NCBI RefSeq assembly: GCF_001513975.1
Contig: NZ_KQ947991.1
Location: 193,732 to 257,731 of the forward strand
DNA from: Streptomyces curacoi
GTDB taxonomy: Bacteria > Actinomycetota > Actinomycetes > Streptomycetales > Streptomycetaceae
Direction of reading: 5' to 3'
Length of the DNA: 64,000 nt
In this document: in pieces, positions 9,149 through 17,572 of the stretch
Layout: each line of letters begins with the position of its first letter
How positions within the stretch are numbered: the stretch's first letter is position 1
Program-made: the position numbers and the translations under genes
The notes under the pieces: model-generated
What the model saw: the letters and a program-made list of their open reading frames with translations, nothing else
Databases searched by the model: none
What the model was told of the DNA's origin: nothing

Positions 9149-10182
9149 AGCTGGGCACCTTCCTTCAGCAGAACGGGCTCCTGGCCCAGTACGTCGATGT
9201 GCAGGCCCTGTTCGCGCAGGAAGCCGATCGGCACGACGTTGTCCTCGTAGCGGCCGGGCAGTTCGATGCGCATCCGGCCGACCTGGAGGCCGCCGACGGT
9301 GTCGATGGCGGCGCCGAGGATCGAGATGTCGATGTTGTAGGTGCGCGAGAGCCGGGAGATGACCGGCTGGGTGGCGGCCTCGCCCTGGAAGGTGACGTCG
9401 ACGACGGTGCGGTCGTCGGCGGAGGTCTCACCGCTCACCGGGAAGAGCGCGGAGGCCAGTTCGGAGCCGGGGGTGGCGAGCAGCTCGCTCACGGTCCCGG
9501 ACTCGACGATGCGGCCCTGCTCCATGAGCGCGGCCGAGTCGCAGATCGACTTCACGACGTCCATCTCGTGGGTGATGAGCAGGACGGTCAGGCCCAGCTG
9601 CCGGTTGAGGTCGCGCAGCAGCTGGAGGATGGAGCGGGTGGTCTCCGGGTCGAGGGCGCTGGTGGCCTCGTCGGAGAGCAGCACCTTCGGGTCACCGGCG
9701 AGGGCGCGGGCGATGCCGACGCGCTGCTTCTGGCCGCCGGAGAGCTGGGCGGGGTAGGCCTTGGCCTTGTCCGCCAGCCCCACCAGGTCGAGCAGTTCGA
9801 GCGCCTTGCGGGAGCGCTCCTTGCCCGACGTGCCGAGGATCTCCAGCGGAAGCTCGACGTTGTCCTGGACCGTCCGGGAGGACAGCAGGTTGAAGTGCTG
9901 GAACACCATGCCGATACGGCTGCGCGCCCGGCGCAGTTCGCGGCCCGCGCGCGGCCCGCGCCCGGCGAGGGCGGTGAGGTCCTGTCCGGCGACGGTCACC
10001 GTCCCGGAGGTGGGGCGCTCCAGCAGGTTGATGCAGCGGATGAGCGAGGACTTGCCGGCGCCGGACTGGCCGATGACGCCGTACACCTCGCCTTCGCGGA
10101 CGTGCAGGTCGACGCCGTCGAGGGCGGTGACCTCGCGGCCGCGCGAGCGGTAGACCTTGGTCAGGCCCGATGTGGTGATCAC
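9145..10182 (-). CDS. metN: Methionine ABC transporter ATP-binding protein MetN
   Basis: 345 residues. Walker A is GQSGAGKSS near residue 40, the signature LSGGQKQR near 144 and Walker B LLSDEATSALD near 164. The C-terminal 80 residues form a NIL domain (about 265-345), the ligand-sensing regulatory domain typical of MetN that lets cytosolic methionine inhibit transport. The start is GTG 10182 (VITTSGLTKVYRSRG); the open frame continues 35 codons upstream but without ABC homology. It is the first gene of the operon. A Cys/Met-rich leader peptide lies about 160 bases upstream and probably controls it. Confidence 0.93.
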   Translation of the reverse strand: MITTSGLTKVYRSRGREVTALDGVDLHVREGEVYGVIGQSGAGKSSLIRCINLLERPTSGTVTVAGQDLTALAGRGPRAGRELRRARSRIGMVFQHFNLLSSRTVQDNVELPLEILGTSGKERSRKALELLDLVGLADKAKAYPAQLSGGQKQRVGIARALAGDPKVLLSDEATSALDPETTRSILQLLRDLNRQLGLTVLLITHEMDVVKSICDSAALMEQGRIVESGTVSELLATPGSELASALFPVSGETSADDRTVVDVTFQGEAATQPVISRLSRTYNIDISILGAAIDTVGGLQVGRMRIELPGRYEDNVVPIGFLREQGLHIDVLGQEPVLLKEGAQL

Positions 10183-10340
10183 TGGGTTTCCGTCACTGTC
10201 GAGTGCGTGGGCGTGGGTGTGCCCTGGTACGGGAGAAGGGGGTGCGCGGGGCAACAGGGTCACGTACGGCAAGGGGCGTACGGACATGCCACGGCGGCTC
10301 GCTTCGGGGCGCGAGGCTCAGGAGGTGGTGCGGGGGCCCT

Positions 10341-10427
10341 CTAGAAGGCGCACATTCGACACATACAACGAGCACCGGGCGTCATGGTCGCCTCGGTCGC
10401 AGCAGTGCGGCAGCTCGTCGTGGTCAT
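10341..10427 (-). CDS. Putative Cys/Met attenuation leader peptide upstream of metNIQ
   Basis: A short reading frame of 28 codons ends in RCMCRMCAF followed by TAG. A shorter version from the ATG at 10385 (14 codons, MTPGARCMCRMCAF) has GAGG five bases upstream and is the likelier start. Three Cys and two Met codons fall in seven positions just before the stop. Downstream, before metN, two small inverted repeats (CTCGC/GCGAG and GTACG/CGTAC) could take part in alternative folding. The arrangement resembles ribosome-stalling leaders that sense charged tRNA for cysteine or methionine. That it works this way is inference. Confidence 0.6.
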   Translation of the reverse strand: MTTTSCRTAATEATMTPGARCMCRMCAF

Positions 10428-10510
10428 GCGATCAGTAAACCAGACGTACGGTCCTTACCGGCCGCCGCTGTCCGCATTCTGGACAGCGGTGGACAGCCGG
10501 CGGACGGCTT

Positions 10511-11158
10511 TCAGCCGTGGACGGAGATCTCCACGCCCCCGTCGATGACCAGCGCGGACAGGGCCGACAGGTCCCGCACGACGAGATCGGCGTCGAGTTC
10601 GTGGGCCTGGTGCGTTGTGGTCAACGCCACGGTGGTCATCCCGGCGGCGCGACCGGCCGCCAGACCGGCGGGGGCGTCCTCGAAGACCACGCAGTGGGCC
10701 GGGTCGACGCCCAGTTCGCGGGCGGCGCGGAGGTAGGGCTCGGGGTCGGGCTTGCCGCGGGTGATGTCGTCGGCGGTGACCATCGTCTTGGGCAGGATGC
10801 CGACGGCGTCGAGCCGGGCCTCGGCCAGCCGGCGGGTGGCGGAGGTGACGACGGCCCAGCGGTCGGCGGGCAGCGAGTCGAGGAACGCCTTCGTGCCGGG
10901 CAGCAGGTGCACTCCCCCGTTCGGTACGTCCTCCACCTCCAGCGTCTCGATCCGTGCGAGAGCCTCCGGTACGGCGTCGGCGGGCAGCAGGTCGGCGACT
11001 ATCTCGACGGCCGGGCGCCCGTGCAGCTCGACCCGGCCGAACGCCTCCGTGACGCCGTACTCCTCGGCCCAGCGCGTCCAGCAGCGGTCCACGGAGGCGA
11101 GGGAGGAGACGAGGGTGCCGTCGTTGTCGAACAGGAGAGCGCGTGCATGGATCGTCAT
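10511..11158 (-). CDS. HAD-superfamily sugar-phosphatase-like hydrolase
   Basis: 215 residues. Motif I is DNDGT at residues 11-15 (nucleophile Asp11, acid/base Asp13), the cap follows, then motif II VVTSATRR, the motif III Lys in DDITRGKPDPEPYL and motif IV VFEDAPAGLAAG. The motif set and length match the YfbT/GPP-type phosphatases that act on small sugar phosphates; the exact substrate cannot be told. It is transcribed in the same direction as metN but ends 330 bases upstream of it, so it is probably unrelated. Confidence 0.9.
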   Translation of the reverse strand: MTIHARALLFDNDGTLVSSLASVDRCWTRWAEEYGVTEAFGRVELHGRPAVEIVADLLPADAVPEALARIETLEVEDVPNGGVHLLPGTKAFLDSLPADRWAVVTSATRRLAEARLDAVGILPKTMVTADDITRGKPDPEPYLRAARELGVDPAHCVVFEDAPAGLAAGRAAGMTTVALTTTHQAHELDADLVVRDLSALSALVIDGGVEISVHG

Positions 11159-11259
11159 GGTCTAGACCCTACGGGGCCGCAGATGTTTGCCGGACTCGTC
11201 GCCGACGAACCGGCCGGCTGACCACCGGGGTCGGCCGCATCAGGTCTTTTGGCCCGTAA

Positions 11260-11265
11260 TAGGCT
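11260..11265 (+). promoter_or_regulatory. -10 element for a probably leaderless transcript
   Basis: TAGGCT fits the TANNNT -10 pattern and ends 6 bases before the ATG at 11272, so the transcript of the next gene would start at or next to its first codon. No ribosome binding site is present in the gap, which agrees with leaderless translation. Confidence 0.5.
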
Positions 11266-11271
11266 CGCCGC

Positions 11272-11631
11272 ATGCTTGATGCCCTGACGCTGGCGACCGG
11301 TGTCGCCGCGCTGTTGCTCGCCGCCTGGTGCGGCTGGGCGGCCTACCGTGACCAGCCGACGAAGGACTGGCACTTCATCGGGATGGCCGTGGTGACGGTG
11401 CTGGCCCTGGTGCAGCTGGTGGTCGGGATCGTGCAGCTGGCGCGGGGCGAGAAGCCGGAGCAGGGCACGACGATCTTCGTGGCCTATCTGCTGGGCGCGT
11501 TCGCGTGCGTTCCGGCCGCGGGGTTCATGTCGCTGGCCGAGCGCAGCAAGTGGGGTTCGGTGACGGTCGCCGCGGGCGGTGTGGTGCTGGCCGTGCTTCA
11601 GGTACGGCTCTATGACATCTGGGGAGGCTGA
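11272..11631 (+). CDS. Small integral membrane protein of unknown function
   Basis: 119 residues with four hydrophobic segments (about 5-22, 35-56, 70-90 and 98-114) and short charged loops. I do not recognise a named family. It is followed two bases later by another four-helix membrane protein, and the pair probably forms one complex. Translation is probably leaderless (see the -10 at 11260). Confidence 0.75.
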   Translation: MLDALTLATGVAALLLAAWCGWAAYRDQPTKDWHFIGMAVVTVLALVQLVVGIVQLARGEKPEQGTTIFVAYLLGAFACVPAAGFMSLAERSKWGSVTVAAGGVVLAVLQVRLYDIWGG

Positions 11632-11632
11632 G

Positions 11633-12049
11633 GTGGCCGTGACGCAGGAGAAGCCGACGCGGCTGATCAGCGGGCCGGGGATGCTGCTCGTCTGGCTCTA
11701 CGGCGTGATGGTCGTCGGGGCCGTGTCGCGCTCGGCGTACCAGATCGCGACGGAGTTCGACCGGGCGCCGCTCGCCTATTCACTGTCGGCGGTGGCGGGG
11801 CTGGTGTACGGGTTCATCACGTACACCCTCGTCAGGGGCGGCGAAAAGGCCCGCAGGGCGGCGCTGGTGTGCTGCGCCGCCGAACTCGCGGGCGTTCTGA
11901 TCGTCGGCACCTGGACCTTGGTGGAGCCTTCGGCGTTCCCCGACGCGACGGTCTGGTCCGACTACGGCATGGGGTATCTCTTCATCCCCGTACTGCTGCC
12001 CCTGTCGGCCATGTACTGGCTCCGCAAGGCCCGAGGCGTCAGGCAGTAG
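11633..12049 (+). CDS. Small integral membrane protein, partner of the preceding gene
   Basis: 138 residues with four hydrophobic segments (for example MLLVWLYGVMVVGAVS near residues 17-32 and YLFIPVLLPLSAMYWL near the end) and a basic C-terminus (RKARGVRQ). The GTG at 11633 was chosen because GGGGAGG lies 6 bases upstream, inside the end of the previous gene; a second GTG two codons later is possible. The two stop/start codons are one base apart, so translation is coupled. The 3' end overlaps the convergent GNAT gene by 11 bases. Function unknown. Confidence 0.75.
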   Translation: MAVTQEKPTRLISGPGMLLVWLYGVMVVGAVSRSAYQIATEFDRAPLAYSLSAVAGLVYGFITYTLVRGGEKARRAALVCCAAELAGVLIVGTWTLVEPSAFPDATVWSDYGMGYLFIPVLLPLSAMYWLRKARGVRQ

Positions 12050-12536
12050 CGGCGTACGCCTCCGCCTGCTTCTCCAGGACGATCATCGGTACCCCGTCCG
12101 CGCCCTTCGACGTGCCGACCGCCTCGTAGCCCACCTTGCGGTAAAGGCGCAGGTTGCCCTCGCTGCGGTGGCCCGCCTCAAGGCGGAACTTCTTGGCGCC
12201 GCGCTGCTCCGTGAGGGCGGCTTCCGCCGCGCGCAGCAGCCGCGCGCCGATGCCGTGCCCCTGGAGACGGGGGTGGACGCAGAGCTTGCCGATGGCGGCG
12301 GCGCCGTCCGCGGTGATGCTGCCCCGGACCGAGCCGACGACCTCCTCGCCGAGCCGTGCCACGAAGACGCAGTCCGCGGCGACCTCCGCGCGGACCGAGT
12401 CCAGGGTTTGGACGAGCGGGCCGATGCGGTAGTTGCCGTACAGCGCCGCCTCGCTCTGGAAGCACAGGTACTGCAGCCTGAAGATCTGCTCCGCGTCCTG
12501 CTCGGTCGCCGCCGAGATGGTCACGCTCATGCCCAT
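12039..12536 (-). CDS. GNAT-family N-acetyltransferase
   Basis: About 165 residues. The acetyl-CoA loop is LCVHPRLQGHGIGARLLRAAE (R/Q-x-x-G-x-G/A type) near residues 87-107, followed by FRLEAGHRSEGNLRLYRKVGYE, the usual motif B. ATG 12536 has GGGAGG nine bases upstream; ATG 12530 is an alternative. The acceptor is unknown. It overlaps the end of the convergent membrane-protein gene by 11 bases. Confidence 0.87.
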   Translation of the reverse strand: MGMSVTISAATEQDAEQIFRLQYLCFQSEAALYGNYRIGPLVQTLDSVRAEVAADCVFVARLGEEVVGSVRGSITADGAAAIGKLCVHPRLQGHGIGARLLRAAEAALTEQRGAKKFRLEAGHRSEGNLRLYRKVGYEAVGTSKGADGVPMIVLEKQAEAYAATA

Positions 12537-12581
12537 GTGCGCACGCCTCCCGCTCACCTGATCACCTGTCGTCCCTCACTC

Positions 12582-13091
12582 CTATCCCCGCGCTCCACGG
12601 GCCGCAACCTCCGGTGTGAGCAATCGGCGCAGACATCCCAGGCATCTGGAACGTTCCGGGCCGAGACTGCCCTGTGAGATACCCAACTCCCCCGCGATTT
12701 CCCGGTATGTCGGGTCGGCCGGCGAGAGGAGGGCCTCCACGAGGCGCGGGCAGCGCCCCGGCAGGCGGCGTACCGCCTCGCGCAGGGCGCGGTGGCGGGC
12801 GGCGGCGAGGACGAGGCGCTCGGGGTCGTGGAGATCGGTGTCGGCGGCGGGTTCGTTCTCGTACGGCCGTTCCCGGCGCGTCGTACGACGGCTGCGGCGC
12901 GCCTCGGCGCGGACGGCCCGGCGCAGCCAGCCTTGCGGGTCCACGGGTGGGCCGTCCGAGTCGAGGCGTTCCAGGAGGCGGAGCCAGACCGCCTGTTCCA
13001 GGTCGCCCGGCTCCGCGCCGCAGGCGTGCGCCTCGGCGGAGGCCTCGGCGGTGAGCAGGGGGCGCAGGGCGGCAACGAGGTCGTCCGTCAT
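12582..13091 (-). CDS. Sigma-70 family (ECF-like) RNA polymerase sigma factor
   Basis: About 169 residues. The N-terminal half resembles region 2 (DLEQAVWLRLLERLD then GWLRRAVRAEARRSRR). The C-terminal half is region 4 with the -35-binding helix-turn-helix (RCPRLVEALLSPADPTYREIAGELGIS, then GSLGPERSRCLGCLRRLL). No anti-sigma gene lies next to it, which is unusual for an ECF factor. Region 4 is better conserved than region 2. The start is uncertain: a GTG lies three codons upstream and neither has a good ribosome binding site. S. coelicolor has a similar sigma factor in this neighbourhood. Confidence 0.82.
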   Translation of the reverse strand: MTDDLVAALRPLLTAEASAEAHACGAEPGDLEQAVWLRLLERLDSDGPPVDPQGWLRRAVRAEARRSRRTTRRERPYENEPAADTDLHDPERLVLAAARHRALREAVRRLPGRCPRLVEALLSPADPTYREIAGELGISQGSLGPERSRCLGCLRRLLTPEVAARGARG

Positions 13092-13165
13092 ATGCGGCAC
13101 GACGCGGCCGCCCGGGCGCGGGGTTGCCCGGGCGGCCGACAGTCACCCCAAGCGGGGCCGGGGGT

Positions 13166-14329
13166 TCAGCCGTTGACGAAGTCCTCGCGGGCCAGCACAC
13201 CGGTGTCGGGCTGGTCGGTGAAGACGCCGTCGATGCCGGTCGCGAAGTAGGCCTTGTAGGCGCCGAACACGTCGCCGTAGGCGTCGGCGCCGGTGCCCTT
13301 GCGGAAGTTCGCGGGGAGGAAGGGGTTCTCGTTGCGCAGGGTCCAGGGGTGCAGGACCAGGCCGACCTTGTGCGCGTCGGCCACCAGCGTGGTGGGCGTG
13401 GTGAGGTTGCCCTTCGCGTCCTTCGGGATGATCAGGTCCAGGGTGGGGCCGATGCCCTGGGCGTAGGAGGCGATCTCCCGCAGGCCGGATGGCTTGACCA
13501 GGTCGGCGACCGTGCGCGGGTCGCCCGTCTCGACGAAGTCCCAGGGGCGGTCGTTCGCGGCGGAGAGCAGGACGACCAGCGGGTTGTCGACCAGCTTGTT
13601 CAGGCGCTGGATGCTGGTCGGCTCGAAGGACTGGAGGATGACCGGCGAGTTCCGCCGGTCCTTGCCGTGCTTGTGCAGCACCTTGGCGACGCGCTCCTCC
13701 AGACCGAGGCCCAGCTTGCGGAAGTAGGTGGGGTGCTTGAGCTCGGGGTAGATCCAGACCTGCTTGCCGCGCCTGCGGGTCTGCTCGTCCTGCCACTTCA
13801 GGACCTCTTCGAAGGTCGGGATCTCCCAGCGGCCGTTGTAGAGGGTGTTGTGCGGGCGGTTGGCCGGGATGCGCTCGATCGCGCGCAGGGTCTTCAGCTC
13901 GGCGAGGGTGAAGTCCTCGGTGAACCAGCCGGTGGTGGAGACGCCGTCCAGGAGCTTGGTCTTCTTGCGGCCGGCGAACTCCGGGTGGTCGGCGACATCG
14001 GTCGTGCCGCCGATCTCCGGCTCGTGCCGGCAGACGAGGTGGCCGTCCTTGGTGGGCACCAGGTCGCCCGCCTCGACGATGTCGGCGCCCATGTCGAGGG
14101 CCAGCTGGTAGGCGGCGAGGGTGTGCTCGGGCCGGTAGCCGCTGGCGCCGCGGTGGCCGATGATCGTCGGCTTGGGCAGGCTCCTCAGGCCGCCGCCACC
14201 GTGCCGGGCCTCGCCCGCCCTGGCCGTACCGGACAGCCCGAGGACCGCTCCGCCCGCGCCGAGCACGGCCGCGCCGAGAAGCATCCGCCGTCCGGTCACG
14301 CCCGTCTGCTCGTTCTCCTGGGTTCCCAT
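13166..14329 (-). CDS. Secreted glycerophosphodiester phosphodiesterase (GDPD family)
   Basis: 387 residues. A signal peptide with a TGRRMLLGAAVLGAGG start could be Tat-type (RR then hydrophobic) and ends in GTARA. The GDPD barrel starts with IIGHRGASGYRPEHT near residue 55, where the His and Glu are catalytic; CRHEPEIGGTTDV supplies metal ligands and GIDGVFTDQPD near the end is the last conserved strand. It hydrolyses deacylated phospholipids to glycerol-3-phosphate and an alcohol outside the cell. ATG 14329 has GAGGG five to six bases upstream; an in-frame GTG lies two codons earlier. Confidence 0.92.
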   Translation of the reverse strand: MGTQENEQTGVTGRRMLLGAAVLGAGGAVLGLSGTARAGEARHGGGGLRSLPKPTIIGHRGASGYRPEHTLAAYQLALDMGADIVEAGDLVPTKDGHLVCRHEPEIGGTTDVADHPEFAGRKKTKLLDGVSTTGWFTEDFTLAELKTLRAIERIPANRPHNTLYNGRWEIPTFEEVLKWQDEQTRRRGKQVWIYPELKHPTYFRKLGLGLEERVAKVLHKHGKDRRNSPVILQSFEPTSIQRLNKLVDNPLVVLLSAANDRPWDFVETGDPRTVADLVKPSGLREIASYAQGIGPTLDLIIPKDAKGNLTTPTTLVADAHKVGLVLHPWTLRNENPFLPANFRKGTGADAYGDVFGAYKAYFATGIDGVFTDQPDTGVLAREDFVNG

Positions 14330-14697
14330 GAGCACCCTCTCTGCCCGTTCGATCGTCAGTGCGGCCCGATCGTAGGTGCGTGTACATGACGCGCGGGAGA
14401 CCTGTGGCAGAACTCGCGGGTGACGCTGGATGTCGTATGGGGCCGGAGTGATGACGGCCCGTCGGATTCGGTCCGGCGGTACGGGGAAGCCGCTCTGTAC
14501 GGCCTCGGGGCGATGTCCGTCACATCATGGCGGGCTCGTTGCACACCGGCCACGGCACGCCACCGCAGGTAAACCTGCGTCAACAGTGCGTAAGACATCG
14601 GTGAAGTCGGCCCACCCGATGTGCGGGACCCCGGGAACCGCGAGTATCGTCCTCACCTGCACAGACATATACGACTCCCGTGACACCGGAGGGCCCG
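14330..14697. other. Divergent intergenic region between the phosphodiesterase and acyltransferase genes
   Basis: 368 bases without a supported gene. It should hold the promoters of both divergent genes. A short inverted repeat (CAGGT-AA-ACCTG) lies about 14566-14577. Reading frames present here are short and have no ribosome binding site or family match. Confidence 0.5.
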
Positions 14698-15372
14698 TTG
14701 TCCCGCTTCGCGCTCATCAAGGCAGTGCTCGGACCGATCATGCGCCTGATGTTCCGCCCACAGGTGGAAGGCGCCGAGCACATCCCGGGCGACGGTCCGG
14801 TCATCCTGGCCGGCAACCATCTGACGTTCATCGACTCGATGATCCTTCCGCTGGTCTGCGACCGTCAGGTCTTCTTCATCGGCAAGGACGAGTACGTCAC
14901 CGGCAAGGGCCTCAAGGGCCGCCTCATGGCGTGGTTCTTCACCGGTGTCGGCATGATCCCGGTCGACCGGGACGGCGGCCGGGGCGGCGTGGCGGCCCTG
15001 ATGACCGGTCGCCGGGTGCTGGAGGAGGGCAAGGTCTTCGGCATCTACCCCGAGGGCACGCGGTCGCCCGACGGGCGGCTGTACCGGGGGCGCACCGGTA
15101 TCGCGCGGCTGACGCTGATGACCGGTGCGCCGGTGGTTCCGTTCGCCATGATCGGCACGGACAAGATCCAGCCGGGCGGGGCGGGGATGCCCCGGCCCCG
15201 GAAGGTGACCGTGCGGTTCGGTGAGGCGATGGAGTTCTCCCGGTACGAGGGGATGGACCGGGATCGGTACGTGCTGCGGGCTGTTACCGACTCCGTGATG
15301 GCTGAGGTCATGCGGCTGTCGGGGCAGGAGTACGTGGACATGTACGCGAGCAAGGCCAAAGAGGCTGCCTAG
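14698..15372 (+). CDS. 1-acyl-sn-glycerol-3-phosphate acyltransferase (PlsC family)
   Basis: 224 residues. Motif I is NHLTFID (HX4D) near residue 45, and the motif III-like PEGTRSPDG lies near 120. The enzyme acylates lysophosphatidic acid at the membrane during phospholipid synthesis. The TTG at 14698 was chosen: GGAGG lies five bases upstream and the protein then starts LSRFALIKAVLGP as in relatives. A GTG six codons earlier overlaps that ribosome binding site. The gene is followed by a dispersed repeat and a convergent exporter gene. Confidence 0.9.
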   Translation: MSRFALIKAVLGPIMRLMFRPQVEGAEHIPGDGPVILAGNHLTFIDSMILPLVCDRQVFFIGKDEYVTGKGLKGRLMAWFFTGVGMIPVDRDGGRGGVAALMTGRRVLEEGKVFGIYPEGTRSPDGRLYRGRTGIARLTLMTGAPVVPFAMIGTDKIQPGGAGMPRPRKVTVRFGEAMEFSRYEGMDRDRYVLRAVTDSVMAEVMRLSGQEYVDMYASKAKEAA

Positions 15373-15397
15373 CGCCGTTGGGGGTCTCAGGTACGGC

Positions 15398-15470
15398 GAC
15401 TGCGGGTGGTTTGTGGTTGCTCGCGCCCGCGCGGCGGAGCCGCAGATCGATACAGCCCCGCGCCCCTTAA
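15398..15470. repeat. Dispersed intergenic repeat, copy A
   Basis: Begins GACTGCGGGTGG and ends CAGCCCCGCGCCCCTTAA, with GGCGGAGCCGC in the middle. Copy C (46887-46962) shares the ends and the middle; copy B (28094-28147, other strand) shares the ends but has a shorter centre. Its right end overlaps the last codons of the convergent exporter gene by four bases, so the TAA stop is supplied by the repeat. Confidence 0.7.
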
Positions 15471-16990
15471 GCGGCACTGTCCAACCGTTGGCCACGGAGT
15501 AGGAACCACGCTGCGACTGCCGCAGTGAGCAGGACCGCCGCACCTGCCCCGGAAGCCAGTGCGAGGCCGTCCACGAAGGACTGGCGGGCCGCTTCCAGCA
15601 GGGCCTCGGACGTGTCGGCAGGCAACCCCGCCGCCGCCTCCACCGCGCCGCCCAGTGACTCATGGGCCTCGGCCGGAGTACCCGCCGGGCCCGTGAAGTC
15701 CCGGTAGACACCCGTCACGATCGAACCCAGTACGGCGATTCCGAGGGCCGCGCCCAGTTCGTACGCCGTCTCGGACACGGCGGACGCCGCGCCCGCCTGC
15801 TCCTTCGGTACGGAGCCGAGGATCACGTCGGACGTCACCGTGAAGGAGAAGCCCGCGCCGACGCCGACCACCAGCAGGGCGGCCCCGAGCAGCGGGTAAC
15901 CCGTCGAGCGGTCGATCACCGTGAGCGCGGCCAGGGCGAGGCCGATCGCCGCGAGGCCGCCGGAGACGACGGCCCGTACCGAGAAGCGGCGGGCCGCGCG
16001 CCCGGCGATCAGGCCGGCGACCACCGCGCCGACCGCGGCGGGCAGTTCGGCCAGGCCCGCCTCGAACGGGCCCCTGCCCTGTACGAGTTGCAGGAACTGG
16101 GAGAGGAAGAACACCAGGCCGGACAGGCCGAGGATGGTCAGCAGGTCGGCCAGCACCGCGCCGCTGAAGCCGCGGTTACGGAACAGCCGCATGTCCAGCA
16201 GCGGGGAGGGCAGCGTGAGTTGGCGGCGTACGAAGCCGTACAGCGCGGCGGCGCCCAGCAGGCCCGCGGCGAGGGTGGTCCAGGTGAAGCCGTGTGCGGC
16301 GGCCTCCTTGACGGCGTACACGAGGCCGATCATGCCGACGAGCGACAGGGTGACGCTGACCAGGTCCCAGGGGCCGGGACTCGGGTTGCGCGATTCGGGC
16401 AGCAGCTTGCTGCCGAGGAGGACGAGGACCGCCATCAACGGCAGGTTGATCAGGAAGACCGAGCCCCACCAGAAGTGTTCGAGCAGGAAGCCACCGGCGA
16501 TGGGGCCGACGGCCGTACCGGCGGAGGCGGTCGCGCCCCAGATGCCGACAGCGAGGCTGCGTTCGCGCGGGTCGTGGAAGAGGTTGCGGATCAGGGCGAG
16601 GGTCGCCGGCATCAGGGTGGCGCCCGCGACCCCGAGCAGGGCCCGGGCCAGGATCATCAGTTCAGGCGTCGTCGCGTAGGCGTTGAGGACCGATATCGCG
16701 CCGAACGCCGTGGCGCCGACGAGCAGGATCCGCTTGCGGCCGATGCGGTCGCCGAGGCTGCCCATCGACACCAGCAGACCGGCGATCACGAACGAGTAGA
16801 CGTCGCCGATCCACAGCAGCTGGGTGCCGGAGGGCTTCAGGTCCTCGCTGATGTACGGGGTCGCGAGGCCGAGGACGGTCGCGTCGACGGCCACCAGCAG
16901 CACGGCGAGCACGAGGACGGACAGCGCGAGCCAGCGGCCCGGGCGCTTCACCGCCTCGGTCGTGGTCGCCGGCTGCAGGGTGCTGGTCAT
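15467..16990 (-). CDS. MFS drug-export transporter, DHA2 (EmrB/QacA) family
   Basis: 507 residues with about 14 predicted membrane helices. The first helix motif (LVAVDATVLGLATPYI) and GDRIGRKRILLVGA (motif A) near residues 80-93 mark the 14-helix DHA2 proton-antiporter group. It probably exports a hydrophobic toxin or antibiotic. The start ATG at 16990 overlaps the end of the upstream TetR gene by four bases, so the two form one regulated unit. Substrate unknown. Confidence 0.92.
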   Translation of the reverse strand: MTSTLQPATTTEAVKRPGRWLALSVLVLAVLLVAVDATVLGLATPYISEDLKPSGTQLLWIGDVYSFVIAGLLVSMGSLGDRIGRKRILLVGATAFGAISVLNAYATTPELMILARALLGVAGATLMPATLALIRNLFHDPRERSLAVGIWGATASAGTAVGPIAGGFLLEHFWWGSVFLINLPLMAVLVLLGSKLLPESRNPSPGPWDLVSVTLSLVGMIGLVYAVKEAAAHGFTWTTLAAGLLGAAALYGFVRRQLTLPSPLLDMRLFRNRGFSGAVLADLLTILGLSGLVFFLSQFLQLVQGRGPFEAGLAELPAAVGAVVAGLIAGRAARRFSVRAVVSGGLAAIGLALAALTVIDRSTGYPLLGAALLVVGVGAGFSFTVTSDVILGSVPKEQAGAASAVSETAYELGAALGIAVLGSIVTGVYRDFTGPAGTPAEAHESLGGAVEAAAGLPADTSEALLEAARQSFVDGLALASGAGAAVLLTAAVAAWFLLRGQRLDSAA

Positions 16991-17553
16991 GGTTCCTCTC
17001 TCCGTGGTGCGTGATGTCGTAGTGCGCCGCCGAGCAACAGCTCGACGATCATGTGCTGGAAGTCCTTGGGGGCGCCCTTGCCGCTCTGCACCAGCCAGGC
17101 GCCGGAGGCCAGCAGGCCGTAGAGCGCCTCGGTGAGCCAGGCCGGTGTGAGGTCGATGCGGAACTCGCCGCTCGACTGGCCACGCCGGAACAGGGCGGCG
17201 ATCCGGTCGTCGATCCGGGTCCAGCCCGCGTTCTGCTCCTCGCCCTCGAACAGCTGGTTCTCGGTGTAGAGGAAGGCGAGCAGCCCGGCTGCGGGCTCGA
17301 TCTCGCGGACGAGACGGCGTACGGCGTCGGTCGCGGTGCCGTCGTCCAGCCCGGCCGCGTCCAGTGCGGCCTCGCACTCCGCGATGCCGAGCGCCTCCAG
17401 CGCCCGGACGAGGGCGTCGCGTCCGGCGAAGTGGCGGTGCAGCGTGGCCCTGCTGATCCCGGCGGCCTTGGCGACCTCGTCCATGGTCGCGGTGGATTTC
17501 CGGGTCAGCAGGGCGGCGGCGCTGCGGAGTACGTGGTCACGGTCGACAGCCAT
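16987..17553 (-). CDS. TetR-family transcriptional repressor of the adjacent exporter
   Basis: 188 residues. The N-terminal helix-turn-helix (ATMDEVAKAAGISRATLHRHF, about 24-44) is typical TetR; the rest is a divergent ligand-binding domain. ATG 17553 (MAVDRDHVLRSA) matches the usual start, with ATGs further upstream lacking homology. It is co-transcribed with and overlaps the DHA2 exporter, and a perfect palindrome lies 20 bases upstream of its start. This predicts autorepression relieved by the exported compound. Confidence 0.92.
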   Translation of the reverse strand: MAVDRDHVLRSAAALLTRKSTATMDEVAKAAGISRATLHRHFAGRDALVRALEALGIAECEAALDAAGLDDGTATDAVRRLVREIEPAAGLLAFLYTENQLFEGEEQNAGWTRIDDRIAALFRRGQSSGEFRIDLTPAWLTEALYGLLASGAWLVQSGKGAPKDFQHMIVELLLGGALRHHAPRREEP

Positions 17554-17572
17554 GAGACAAGAGTAGCGCATC

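Noticed and set aside
10183..10510. SAM riboswitch upstream of metN
   Set aside because: No SAM-I type stem set or conserved core was recognised; the Cys/Met leader peptide explains the region better.
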